DNA of 64,000 bases from Cyathus striatus (GCA_025738555.1 JAOVFP010000005.1:4960001-5024000), one strand, 5' to 3'. Counted from the first letter of the stretch, positions 12,327 to 23,593 are shown. The notes: generated from the sequence alone by a model not told the origin. Made by a program: numbers and translations.

Positions 12327-14584
12327 ATGGCCTCTCCCTCTTCTCCCGCCAACGTTCACGTCCCCGCCCATGCCTCATACGTCTGCGACACTCTCCCCGC
12401 CCCCCGTCTCGCCTCCTCCGACGCCCCAAACTACACCCACGAGCCTGCCATCTCCGACCCCGACCTCCCTCTCATCATCCAGCCCTCCCCGTCCAGCCCT
12501 CCCAATGCTCTCGCCCATAGATACTCGCCCTCACCACCTCCGTCCCTCCAGCAGCCTCCTCCCAGAAAACTCTGCGTCAGACATCAGCGCATGGCGGACG
12601 AAGGCACAAATCTCAAGCTTCAGCAGGTCTCTCACTTCTCCTCTCGTGTTCCTGTTCTTCTGCTCACACTTTCTTCTTCAGTCGCTTGATGCCCTCCCAA
12701 TGCAGGACAGAGAGGCCGTCAACGCCATCTGGTCCAACTTTTCCTCCTCCTCTCATCCTCGCCGCGCCCTCATTCTCCAGGGTCTTCTCACCATGTGCTG
12801 CTTCTCCCAGCTCTCCCTACTCACCGAGCAGCTCGCACACCTCATCAGAATAGATCCCTTTGCCGTTCTTCCCCGTGAGGTCTCCCTGAAGATCCTCGGT
12901 TACCTGGATGCTACCTCTCTTTGCCGTGCTGCTCAGGTCTCGCGAAAATGGAAGCATCTCGCAGATGACGATATTCTTTGGCGCGGCATCTGCGAGCAAC
13001 ACATTGGCCAGAAATGTGCAAAGTGCGGCTGGGGCCTTCCCATCCTTGACAAGAAACGCAAGTATGGCCGTCTTCAATCGCAATCCCCTTGTCCTCTTTC
13101 CTCCTCCGCTGATTCCTCTCATTCTCCGTCCCTCAAGCGTCCAGCCGAAGATGCCCCTCAGAGTCTTCTTCCCTTTTTACCTCTTAAACGCCAACGTTCC
13201 GAATTCGTTCTATCTACCTCCTCATCAATGCAGCCATCTCCAGCTTCTGCCTCTTCTCCGCCTTCTTACGGTTCAGAATACGATTCTCCCTCACATGCCC
13301 TTCTTGCATCTCGTCCTCCCTCGTCCTCCCTCTCGTCGTCGCCATCCTCTTCCGCCCCTTCTTCCACTCCCCTTGCCGTCACACGACCTTGGAAGGACGT
13401 CTACAGTGAACGCATGGCCATCGAGCGCAATTGGCGTCGCGGTCGCTGTACTGTTCGCACCTTCAAGGGACATACAGATGGCGTCATGTGTCTCCAATTT
13501 TCTGATAATCTTTCTCATCCTGTCTTTCCCGTCCTTATCACTGGCTCTTACGACCGCACAATTCGTGTATGGAACCTCGAAACAGGTGCAGAGCTTCACT
13601 GCCTTAAAGGTCACACCCGTGCCGTCCGTGCTCTTCAGTTCGACGACGTTAAACTCATCACCGGTAGTATGGATAATACCATCAAAGTTTGGGACTGGAG
13701 ACGTGGTCGTTGTGTACGCACCCTCAGGGGACATCAAGATGGCGTCGTGTGCTTGAATTTTGATGAAAATGTGCTTGCCAGTGGAAGCGTGGACTCGACT
13801 ATCAAAGTCTGGAACCTTCGGACAGGTGGAGCCTTTACTCTGCGAGGCCATTCGGAATGGGTCAATTCCGTTTTACTTTGGGACTCCAATTCAACCACTA
13901 AACGTTCCCAATCGACTCTTCCTCTCCTTTATGGAAGCGGCTCTTCGAGCCCAAATCCCAATGCCACGTCGCTCGAAATCGATCCAGGCAAGATGCTGTT
14001 CTCCGCCTCAGATGATGGCACCATTAGGCTCTGGGACTTGACCCTTCGTACCTGCGTCCGCCAATTTACCGGGCATATGGGTCAGGTACAAAGTATGAAG
14101 CTGTTACTTTCAGGTGACTGCGACGTTGACGTTCCTCCGGTCATCCAAAACGACGGTGAGGATGAATCTCAGAGTTCCACCACTGCCACCCCCGCTTCCT
14201 CAATTTACTCAATCATTGAAGAAGGCGAATCCTATTCTTATCTCTGGAAGTTTAGATAATACCATTAAACTTTGGGACATTGAAACTGGCAAGCCTGTTC
14301 GCACTTTCTTTGGTCATATCGAAGGAGTATGGTCAGTCGCCAGCGATAAAATGCGCTTGGTCAGTGGTAGCCATGACCGCACTATCAAGGTAGGCTTGAT
14401 ATTTATTGATAATTCATATTAATAATCCTTTTTTTCTTATCAGGTATGGTCGAAAGAAGAAGGGCGGTGTACAGCTACGCTCGTGGGGCATGAGGCTGCT
14501 GTAAGCTGTGTGGCACTGGGCGAGGACAAAATTGTGTCTGGTAGTGATGATGGTACAGTTAAGGTGTGGAGTTTTGCAGGCTAA
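12327..14584 (+). CDS. met30: F-box/WD40 ubiquitin-ligase receptor, Met30/SconB family
   Basis: Proposed exons 12327-12626, 12682-14113, 14175-14389, 14444-14584 total 2088 nt (695 residues). The start at 12327 is preferred over ATG 12370 because it joins across a 55-nt intron as KLCVRHQRMADEGTNLKLQQ to SLDALPMQDREAVN, a block matching Met30/SconB proteins. The F-box is LPREVSLKILGYLDATSLCR, followed by CEQHIGQKCAKCGWGLP, a family signature. WD40 repeats follow (GHTDGVMCLQF, GHTRAVRALQF, GHQDGVVCLNF, GHSEWVNSVLL, GHMGQVQSMKL, GHIEGVWSVAS, GHEAAVSCVAL): seven blades. As an SCF subunit the family targets the sulfur-gene activator for degradation. Between repeats 5 and 6 the frame changes; I bridge it with an intron at 14114-14174, but a frameshift is possible. 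Confidence 0.9.
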
Positions 14585-14798
14585 CACCAGTATTTTATGG
14601 TATTGCATATTTATTATCTATACCAATATCCTTATTTCTCGTTCTAAGTTGTATACAATACTTAACACTATGTATCTTGCTAAGCTACTCAATGATTATA
14701 TACCACATGATGGAATCAGTATCTTATAATATAAAGAATAACAAATGAATAATAAATATACATGGTTAAGCATATGTAGATAGTACGTAGGTACGGTA

Positions 14799-17455
14799 TC
14801 AAAATTTAAAGCCTAGCTGATGCAATGCATTCTCCCCAGTATTATGTATCCGAATTTCCTGCTTTGCTAAAGAGACACTTCGCGCCTCAAGTTTATCATC
14901 AGTAACCACAGTAGGGTCTACATTCTTCAGTTCTAGTTCAAGACAAGCAAGTTGCCCTTGTCGATAATGCTCCAAATCTGGAGCTTCGTAGTACAAGATA
15001 TCCTTTATGCGGTCCATTAATCGCATGCACCGCTGAAAATTAATCAATCGCCGCCCATTAATACACATTTCAGATGGATTGCGGTCGAATACTGCACGAA
15101 GCTCAAGCAAATGAACAGCTACACAAATCATTCAGCATAATGTAAGGTATATCTACTCTTGACTTACGCAGCCATGGTATGCATTTATCAAGTGGTTCAT
15201 GTTCCACTTTCTGATCAAGCTCTTCCCAGTATCTTCGGTGACGTGATGCAGGTTGTATTATCTTTTGTAAGTTGCAAAGCTCTCGCTTTAATGACGGCGA
15301 AAGTAAAGAATGGGTGTGCTTAAGTCGTTCTATTGTAGAGGATAGCACCGCGCTCGCAATCGCTGTTAGAGAGGCAAAATTTCGCAGCTTGCGGCACTCC
15401 TGAAGGCATGACGTGAAGAACGTTTACAGATGAACATATACAAAAACTTACCACAGCAGTGTTGATAAAAAAAGTTAGTGCCTGTGCCCGTTCATTTGCG
15501 CTATCATAGCGTATAATTAATTCCTTTACCCATAGAATTATCTTGTTATTAGTGGAATATGCTTGTTCTATAGGATTTGAAACGCCAATCCGCTTTAGAT
15601 GCGCAATGTAGTCACATGGAAATATATTGCGATAGAGGTCACCCTCGAGTATGGTGAGGGCAAGGGCAAGGTTATAAGGAAGGGGAAACATTTCAGAAAA
15701 TTTATGGTTTGTAGGTGATAAAACATGATCAATAGGACGGGGACGGGCTTTGTCATCAATTATTTGCAATACTTGCTTGGCCTTCTCCCCCAAAGTTGGC
15801 GCGGTGATGAGATGAAGCCCATCCTGACAGAAAGTTACTATTTTCTGTCTAAGCTGAGTGCTAATGCATGGCCGAGGACTTGTAAGCCAGCTCTTTAATA
15901 CTATGAATACGCTACGGGGACAAAAATGAAAAGATTATTGCATATCGGCTGGAAATCACTGAACTTATATTGTAAATTAATGCGATCCTTAGGGAGAATC
16001 TTTTTGTCTTGATGAACGGCGAAGAACCGCCCCCTAATAACCTGAAAAATATCTTCTCCAGTTGCAAAATCTGTGTAAGTTGCGAAGAAAATGTCTTGAT
16101 ATTCAGAATTAGGTTGATCTGAACAGTAGTAAAAAGTTAGCAGTCAGAATACTATGATAATATAAATAGTCGAAGGGAGTGACCTCTCACCAAAACTATA
16201 AATTAACCTTTCTATTAAGCCGTCCAGCGTTCCACCTAAAGTCGTTCCTGACTGCTCCTCGACAGATACGATAGGCTCGTACACATGCGATGATGTAAAT
16301 GAACCTAACGGAGACAGACTTGATCCTGACGACGAAGTACCTTGCGAATACGAGGATCCATTTCCTTCATGAGATACAGTCGAATTGTTGAGGCCAAGAC
16401 CCACTGCAGACAAGGGGGATAGGGATCTATAAGATCCACTGCCACCAGATGTAGAAGGCCTAGAATAAATGTCCTCGGGAGAAATTTTGTCAGTTGCTGA
16501 AAAAAGGAGCGAATAGTTGACATATTATCATGCAAATATTTATGCTATACAGCCTTACAATCGAGTGGTGGAAGAAAGTCTTGGTGCAGCACCCGCGGAC
16601 TCTGCTGGACAGCATTCTCCTCTTTAGGCTGCAAGACAGGCTCTCTCAGTTCCTAACTACAATGAGCAAGAATATTTCAGAATAATAAAGCATTTTCACG
16701 GTTTGTAAGCTCAGCATCTGCATATATTGTTCAGCTAGTTTAGAGGAATCCATATGGTCAGCTGTCGCCATTTCCTCATTAACAAATTTTGTTAACAGCT
16801 CCAATTTATGTTCGCGAGCTTTACTGGTTTCCAGAAAGCTTCGCGCTAGGTCCATATGGTTTTGCACCTGAGGGGGAAGGAAAAAAGTCCTCAGCTTGAA
16901 GTGCCATACAATTTCTACACGTACACCCACAAGAAATCGTATCATTGCAGCATCAATATCTCTATGCAAACTGTCGATGCCATCCTTAATTTCCCTTTGG
17001 CGACTGAGGCTTTTAAATTTGTTCAAGCCTGCCCAGTAATTGACTTTACGAATGACACGATCAATAACGCTGTCGCAAGATTGAGCGAAGCTAGCTTCAT
17101 CATTTGCGATATACATACTGTGTCATTTCATCAGCGTACCGGGCATGCCCTGTTCCTTCCAGACCAACGGAGCTATCGCGAAGAACGATAAGCAGCTTCA
17201 CGCAATGAGCTCTCAGCTCCTGGCATTGTCGCTGACATATATAATGAGTTTGGTACGAATATCGAAATACGCGTCATACCAGTTAAAAACTCACTTTATA
17301 GACATTCATATTGTCGATGGCCTGATAGGAACTTTCCACTAGCATTTGAGTCAGAGCACTACGAGATACATTAAAGAAATATTCAACGCACAGATTTTCA
17401 CCGCAGCTCCGAGTCCAGGGATACCGGACATGGCAAGGATGTCTTGCAAGCTCAT
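14799..17455 (-). CDS. Ras guanine nucleotide exchange factor with N-terminal MLKL-like helical bundle
   Basis: Multi-exon gene chosen to start at ATG 17455 (MSLQDILAMSGIPGLGAAVK); an upstream ATG at 17575 gives an unconvincing leader. The first ~170 residues are helical (LESSYQAIDNMN, CQRQCQELRAHCVKLL, SCDSVIDRVIRKVNYWAGL, LSRQREIKDGIDSLHRDID) and resemble the four-helix bundle found at the N-terminus of many basidiomycete signalling proteins, related to MLKL/HeLo-type domains. A Ser/Gly linker follows, then a RasGEF_N module (GGTLDGLIERLIYSF, FFATYTDFATGEDIFQVI) and the CDC25 catalytic domain (ALALTILEGDLYRNI, FINTAVECRKLRNFASL, RHRRYWEEL, YRQGQLACLELE). It should load GTP on Ras. The exon between bundle and GEF joins in frame, so I treat this as one gene. 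Boundaries near 15800-16150 are approximate. Confidence 0.83.
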
Positions 17456-17687
17456 CAAAGGAAGCAATGATATGAACAAAAGAGAACAGTGCTCACAGCA
17501 TCTTTCGGGGGATAAGCGTCTGTCAGTGTCACAGTTTGGATAAAGTGGCAGCAAAGGCAGTAATCCAGGAACCAATTACTAAAGGAGTTATGCACTTATC
17601 TTTACAATGTAATGTACCACTTAAGTATATATTACGTAATACGATCTGATAAAATGGTTGGAACACTTGCTGGACATGCTAACATAC

Positions 17688-17783
17688 GGTAGCGTGGCCG
17701 AGTTGGTTAAGGCGTTGGATTTAAGTTCATCTCTTGATTCCCAATGGGTGCAATCCCGCGTGAGTTCGAGTCTCGCCGCTACC
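17688..17783 (+). tRNA. tRNA-Leu(TAA), split by a 13-nt intron
   Basis: The acceptor stem GGTAGCG (17688-17694) pairs with CGCTACC (17777-17783). The D arm GCC/GGC encloses AGTTGGTTAA-type loop bases. The anticodon loop reads TT-TAA-G with the anticodon at 17722-17724. A 13-nt insert (17726-17738) follows position 37, the canonical nuclear tRNA intron site. A long variable arm (GGG/CCC) marks a class II tRNA, and GTGAG-TTCGAGT-CTCGC forms the T arm. The anticodon stem TTGGA/CCCAA has one A-C mismatch next to the loop. A short T run after the acceptor (AAATTTT) fits Pol III termination. It sits about 230 bp upstream of the RasGEF start on the opposite strand. Confidence 0.88.
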
Positions 17784-17885
17784 AAATTTTACATTTTCAT
17801 ACATACAAAATACAGAACACTACTAAAACTTTGGCTTCGCCATCCTATGGAAGCCACTCAGAATAACTTGCACTTTCGTCAACAC

Positions 17886-18960
17886 CTAATAAAATAATAA
17901 TGTTTTGGCACTTACTCCACTAATATGGTCTTGTCCGCCAGGACCTTGTCGCACTCTTAAGTAACCACTCGTCAGCATGCAGGTTGAACACGAAAGGAAC
18001 ATAATCAAGAAATACCTTCGCGTAGGCTTGAATTCTTCTACTGTTTCTTGAGGTTCCCATAGACTAGCCATACTGCTACTTCCACCAGGGACAGTTCTGA
18101 CACGCCTGAGAAACGATTTCTGTCAGATTGCTGGGCTCTGACAAAACTACATCACCAACCTGCTGGGTTTGACATTCGAAGAAAAGTTTATTCCCGATTC
18201 TTCTTCTGAATGAGCCGGGTCATCGTCTGTAGTCGCTACAGGAGTGGAATTCTGAATAAAGCGCTCCTGAGGCATTAGAATAGAATCGTTATACGAAACG
18301 GCATGTAGTACTTCTTGTCTGGGGGCGGAGGATAACGCGTCGTCGTCTTCCTCGTGACCAAAAATGTTGCTGTGAGGACCACCGGGAACAGTTCGAACGC
18401 GACGTGAGGGCTTAAATGCATCAGTCGAGACGTCTGCCTGGGCTTGTTCTTATGAGAAATATTAGTGGGTAAGAGAGTAGTGTTTATAAATATGGCATAC
18501 CATTGGTGGTTGATTCAGAGGCCGAAGCCCCAGCCGGGGTAGACAATGTACCGAACTTGGCATATCCTTTTAAACATAAATTGGTATCCATAAAACGATG
18601 GTATAAACATACTGGGGAGCTTCTGAATATTGGTGAAGTTGGGGTCCACGGTGGTGCCAGTATATCTTACGCGGGTTAATATAGACAAGTTTTACATCTG
18701 GAAGGAGGAAGACACACTTTAGAATTCCACCAGGGAACGTTTGGTAAAAACAATACTGGTGGAATCCCAGTCAAGCATCCCTGAGCGAGAGTTGGAATCC
18801 GCAGTGAAGGGATATGGATGCAAGTTCGTACCTAATGCGGCGGGCCAGTCCTTTTCCTTGGACTGATCTATCGCGGAGGATAGGTTGAAACTGTGAGGAA
18901 AGTGAGTACATCAGTAAAAACAGACATATGAGGCGAAATAGCGGCTCACGTAGAAGACAT
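17886..18960 (-). CDS. Protein with three RVRxxPGG repeats (HN1/Jupiter-like motif)
   Basis: Starts at ATG 18960 with a tiny exon (MSST) spliced to FNLSSAIDQSKEKDWPAA. Later exons give VDPNFTNIQKLP, YAKFGTLSTPAGASA and three copies of one motif: RRVRTVPGGPHSNIFG, RRVRTVPGGSSSMASLW and RRVRQGPGGQDHISG, each beginning at or near an exon edge and separated by acidic, Ser-rich linkers. The motif resembles the short PPGG-containing repeats of HN1/Jupiter microtubule-associated proteins; this is a resemblance, not proof. The protein is hydrophilic with no catalytic domain. The joint between the exon ending DWDSTS and the one starting near TGTTVDPNF could not be resolved with canonical splice sites. 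The start is only 210 bp from divergent COQ7. Confidence 0.62.
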
Positions 18961-19170
18961 TCTGAGGTTGAAGTGGCTGGAGAGATGAAAGAAAGGTTCG
19001 AGGCTGGGAGTCGGCGCGTGATTCAGATATACCCTGATTAGGAAGATCACGAGACCGTGGCGCACTTAAACTTAAAGTCGTTGGCAAGCGGGCTGTGCGC
19101 GTCCGCCGTCGAATAATCTCAGACTTACTTATTATTATTGTTCATTTTATTGCCTGCTACCCTGCCTTGG

Positions 19171-19971
19171 ATGCTTGCTACCAGACAATCCATCTCTCAT
19201 GCTTCGGCTCATCTCAGAACCATTTCTACTTCCTCACGCCCTCTTCCCTCGACTATATACCTCGATTCCACTCGACAGCATCACCCTTCAGTCTCAACTT
19301 CGCCACAGCACATAACAGCTACCCAACGCAATGCTTTGGACGCGGCATTGCGCGTAGATCAGGCAGGTGAAGTCGCTGCAAACTGGATATACATGGGTCA
19401 AATGGCAGTGCTAGGCCGTGATCCAAGGACAGGCCCTCTAATACAAGTATAAATTCCGCTTATGTCCAGTCCTCAATCGCCGTGTTGATAACGTGCAACG
19501 TAATGCAGGAGATGTGGGATCAAGAGAAAAAACATCTGGCAGTTATGGATAAACTTCAAGTACAGCACCGAGTCCGCCCTACCATACTTTCTGAGGTTGC
19601 GAAACTCGCAGGATTTGGTCTGGGCGCAGGAACAGCTCTCATGAGCAGGGAAGCCGCAATGGCGTGTACGGAAGCTGTTGAAACGGTCATCGGTGAACAT
19701 TATGACGAGTAAGTTGCAATTCACTTTTCTGTAGCGAAGTTCCATCTTACGGTATCAACTTAGCCAACTGAAAGAAATGGAGTCGTTGCCATCTGAGCAT
19801 CCGAGTATTCCTCTGCTGCGAGAAGTGATACACGAATTCAGGAATGACGAACTAGAACACTTGGACATCGCCGTCGAAAATCATTCACAGCGCGCACCAG
19901 CACATGCATTGCTTAGCAGCGTAGTGGGCCTTGGATGCAAGGTCGCTATAGAGATGTGTAAGCGAGTATAA
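19171..19971 (+). CDS. COQ7: 5-demethoxyubiquinone hydroxylase, mitochondrial (ubiquinone biosynthesis)
   Basis: Three exons (19171-19446, 19509-19708, 19764-19971) total 684 nt, giving 227 residues. The first ~50 residues are Ser/Arg-rich without acids until late ([19 protein letters not shown]), a mitochondrial presequence. The di-iron ligands of the family are present: E in [23 protein letters not shown], the [13 protein letters not shown] helix, and [12 protein letters not shown] with ExxH. It hydroxylates demethoxyubiquinone on the matrix face of the inner membrane within the COQ complex. The family C-terminus ([16 protein letters not shown]) is intact. The promoter must lie within the 210 bp shared with the divergent repeat protein. 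Confidence 0.96.
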
Positions 19972-20087
19972 TAAGTGGAATAGCTAATCCATGCAATTTG
20001 AGAGAAACTGTTATTAAGAACATGCACTATAACATGTGTTGCAACGGAAGAAGCCAATAAATGAATGATGCGAAGTCCCACAATTCT

Positions 20088-20476
20088 TCATTGAGATTTA
20101 TACACAGTCAAGGACTCTCCTTTGAGCTTTCCCACCCAGTTCCAATGACGCTAGAGTGGAATGAACGTCAGATAGAAGGGACGGCATTGGATGTTCGCTA
20201 CTACTCACGTAGTATCTGTCTGCAATATAATAAGTGGCAACAGGAAACACTATGAATCCAAAAATGGCAGTTTTAACAGTGCGTGGTGTCCAACGGAAGT
20301 GAAGATATGCGTTCTCGCGCTAGGAAGCGGTAAGAATTTCGGAATAACGAACAGAGATGGAAGTACCATGATATCGAACCGCTCAATAGCAGGATCGACC
20401 TTGAGAGGTCCTGGGCAGAGTAGTCAGCGGAGAAACACAAAGAAGAGGAGAAACGCAAACCATGACCATGCCCCAT
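20088..20476 (-). CDS. Complex I subunit NDUFB4/B15-like, 77 residues in four exons
   Basis: Exons 20476-20461, 20410-20367, 20319-20209 and 20150-20088 (16, 44, 111 and 63 nt; introns 50, 47, 58 nt) are all GT-AG and give 78 codons including stop. The protein begins MGHGHGPLKVDPAIERFDIM, continues RENAYLHFRWTPRTV, has one hydrophobic helix (AIFGFIVFPVATYYIA) and ends RHWNWVGKLKGESLTVYKSQ. The VDPAIER, RWTPRT, single-TM and GKxKGESL layout is that of fungal NDUFB4/B15 accessory subunits of the NADH:ubiquinone oxidoreductase membrane arm. No simple open frame reveals the gene because exons are so short. It is convergent with COQ7 (116 bp between stops) and divergent from the RBM5-like gene (268 bp between starts). 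Confidence 0.82.
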
Positions 20477-20744
20477 AATGAACAATTCTGTCAAGAAGAG
20501 GAGATGAGGGGATTTCGAGCAACGAGCAAGTTGAGCTCGGCGCTGGAGGTTGACCGGGATCGTATTTGACATTAATTTGGCATGTTTGGCTTGAGACTCA
20601 CCTAATACACAACGGCTCGTCGCAGTAACCTAGCTTGTCCCAGACATCCACTATCCTCCAAGGCTCTTTCGTTATTCGCAATATTCTCTTTAGTTTTTAT
20701 ATCTAACTTTTGTATTGATTACTCGCGCAGACTATTCTTTTGTT

Positions 20745-23593
20745 ATGTCTTACAACCGCGAATGGGATAAAGGCAAGGATTCATGGCACGATCCTTCAAC
20801 CATGCCAACTCCTTCGGATCCTCATACTAACGTTCGCCTCCGAGAAGAAGACTATTACGGAGATGGTAAACGTAGAAAGTTCAACAACGGCGTATGCATG
20901 CACTCGATTTTGCCTCATTGCAGCTGATACCTACAATGTCTTTAGACGTTCGAGGGTTACGACTCATCCCGTTCTTACGACACGTCTACTTATCCCGCTT
21001 CGTACGCACATAACCGCCAATCCGACCACTCGCATGATTATTCTCAGGACGATCGTCGTCCGCCTGGGGCACCTTTCGTTCCTAAGAAGCGTCTTGTTCC
21101 CTCCGAGCCAAGTCCTCATGTTATATTTTTGGGCCTGGATCCTGATTTTACGGAAGCAGATGTATGCACGCTTTCTTTAATTTGTCCATGTCTAATTCCT
21201 TCGTTTCAGCTTCAAGCCTATCTCTCTTCCAACGGTTGTAGCATTGAAACGGTTACGATAATTCGGGAAAGATCATCAGGCACTTGCACATTTGTATTTG
21301 CTGTTGCACACGCATTGACGTTATTCGCCATTGGATTAAAGGTGCATCAAAAGGTTTTGGCTTTGCGCAATTCACCAGCACAGAACATGCCCGCGCTTTC
21401 GTGGATCCTCTCTTTCCATTCATACAAGTTCCACCTCCAGCTTCCCATGGCGCCTCAGCTGCTGCTGCTTTTTATAAAGCTATCGAAACAGGCATTCCTC
21501 ACAATGGACGTCGAGTGAAGATCGATTATTCACAAAGCGCTAGTCCCCATGAAAGAGGTCGCGTAAGCAGAGGCAATCAAAACGACGGTACTCGTGATAT
21601 CGGTAATTCCCAGGGGCCTGTCCTTCTCTTCAGAGGTCTTGATCCCCTTTCTGGGCCGCAAGCCATATATCAAGCCATGCTGTACTCCTCCGGTCCAGGT
21701 AAAGAAGGTGCCAAAGGGATGAAGCGTATAATACTAGTCAAGGATAAAATTACCATGGCTAGCTTTGGCTTCGCTTTTGTGGAGTTTATTGATGCTCAGG
21801 TACGTCTTTCTATAATAATTATTTAAGCACATATGTACACTTCACTTTTATAGTCGGCTGCCTCAGTCCTTGCTGCTACTATGTCCCCACAAATACATCC
21901 CGAGGGATTCAGAATATCAGATCGTCCTGTTGCTGCGTCTTTTGCACATCCTTACTCTTTCCAACCGGTGACCGATTTTCTTTCCCGTGATGAAGCTTGT
22001 CTTCCCTCCTCGCTAAGTTTAGGTGGTGTCGAGGGAACATGGGTAAGATACTGGGACGAGAATTCGACTGTTCAGGTCTTGGAGTTCAAGGTTGACGAAC
22101 TTGCTCCCGCTGCTCCGCCATCGAAAGAAAAGAAGGAAAAAAAACGTGCTAAAGGTGTGTTAGAGGTTAAGAACCAAAAATAATCTGCTATGAACGAAGA
22201 TTTCGTACAGGCGAAAACGATGGGGGTGAAAAGACCACTGCAGCTGCCCCTTCTATTCTACCTGTTTCAGATAAGCCTGTAACACTTAGTTTCAGCAAGG
22301 GACCAGCCAAAGTCAATCTCAGTAAGCACCACATGCTTACATTTTATTCCAATTATTTCTGATGAGAGTTAAAAGGCGGACCAGTTAGGCTTCAAGCACC
22401 TTCCTTTTCATTAGATGACTCTATCATCGACGACGTTACAGAGGAGGATACGGGTTCTGAGCCCAATAAACGTGAGTGTGAATTAGCTTAGCTTACGTAG
22501 GAGTATTTGTTTAGCTTATTGTTCTATTAGCTCTTGTGGTAAAAAAAGTGGCACCGTTAATTGCTAGCAAAAAGGTATGCTCACAAGTTCATTTATTCAC
22601 TGGTGTTATATCTTTCCCGTGCAAAATAGACTGCTAGTAACATAAATAAATGGAATCAAGTTCAAGAAGAGCTTGCAAGTGAGGTTCGTATGATTGACGT
22701 TGCATATATTGATGTACCTTGTGACGTGTAATTTCAGACCGGAACCGCGTCAAAAGTCAAAGTCTCCAGCAGTTCAACTTCTGTCATCCCCACTATCGCG
22801 CCACTACCAATGAAAGAGATTTCTCAGGCGGAAGTTGAATTCGAATATTCTGACGTCGCTGCGCTGATGTGTCTTCTATGTGCAAGACAGTTCAAGAATC
22901 TGGATCAACTGAAGCGTCATAACAAGGAATCTGACTTGCATAAGGCTCGCACCCTTCAGCGCTGTGTGCCGATGTTCTTTCTTTACTGACATTCATCTTT
23001 TAATTGTCCCCGGCAATTCTATTTTACAGAAAAACTATAAAGATAATAATTTGCGTGAAGTTGCTCGCCAAAAAGTTCTTGCAAGAAAGAATAACACCGA
23101 TCAGCCCAAGTATCGCGACCGTGCGTCAGAAAGGCGAATTTTGTTCAATCAACCAGATACTCCACTGCCTGACAAAGAAGCCACGCAAACTAGCAAGAAA
23201 CGGCATTCTGAGGAGCCTCCTGCACATACGCCTCCTGCTTTGAAACCTGGTGAAGACGATAATAATATCGGCAACAAACTACTTAAGATGATGGGGTGGA
23301 AGGAAGGATCTGGTCTGGGAACAGATGGTGAAGGACGAGTAGAGCCGATGTAAGTCACGTGTGCGATGTACGAAGGCGACTGATGGAAAACGACTTTTGC
23401 AGCCATACCGCTGTTTACGCTCAGGGCGTTGGACTTGGTGCAAGCAAAGGCAAGGAGCTAGGAAGATATGCCGATGGATATTCAGGTTACGTTCACATGG
23501 CTCAGGAAGCTGTAAGTCACTTCATAACGTGCTGGACAATTGTATAACATAAACTTTTATGTCTATAAGGCTCGGGAGCGCTATGGTACTTGA
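20745..23593 (+). CDS. RBM5/RBM10-like splicing factor (RRM, RRM, C2H2 zinc finger, G-patch)
   Basis: A gene of about a dozen exons starting MSYNREWDKGKDSWHD, with a Tyr/Arg/Asp-rich N-terminus. RRM1 includes HVIFLGLDPDFTEAD, VTIIRERSSG and ASKGFGFAQF. RRM2 includes PVLLFRGLDP and ASFGFAFVEF. The centre has basic and acidic linkers. A single C2H2 finger reads CLLCARQFKNLDQLKRH. The G-patch is GNKLLKMMGWKEGSGLG, finished on the next exon by YAQGVGLGASKGKELGRY; the last exon gives ARERYGT and stop. Domain order is that of RBM5/6/10 proteins, which act at the spliceosomal A-to-B complex transition and influence 3' splice-site pairing. Several internal exons between 22200 and 22740 are short and their boundaries are approximate. 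Confidence 0.88.

Noticed and set aside
12370..12681. ATG 12370 as start of the Met30-like gene, with no intron
   Set aside because: The frame from 12327 spliced at 12626/12682 gives the conserved block before the F-box, while the frame from 12370 reads through an intron-like pyrimidine tract.
17346..17575. ATG 17575 as RasGEF start
   Set aside because: The added 40 residues are Cys/Leu-rich without similarity to the bundle, and the conserved-looking start is MSLQDILAMSGIPG at 17455.
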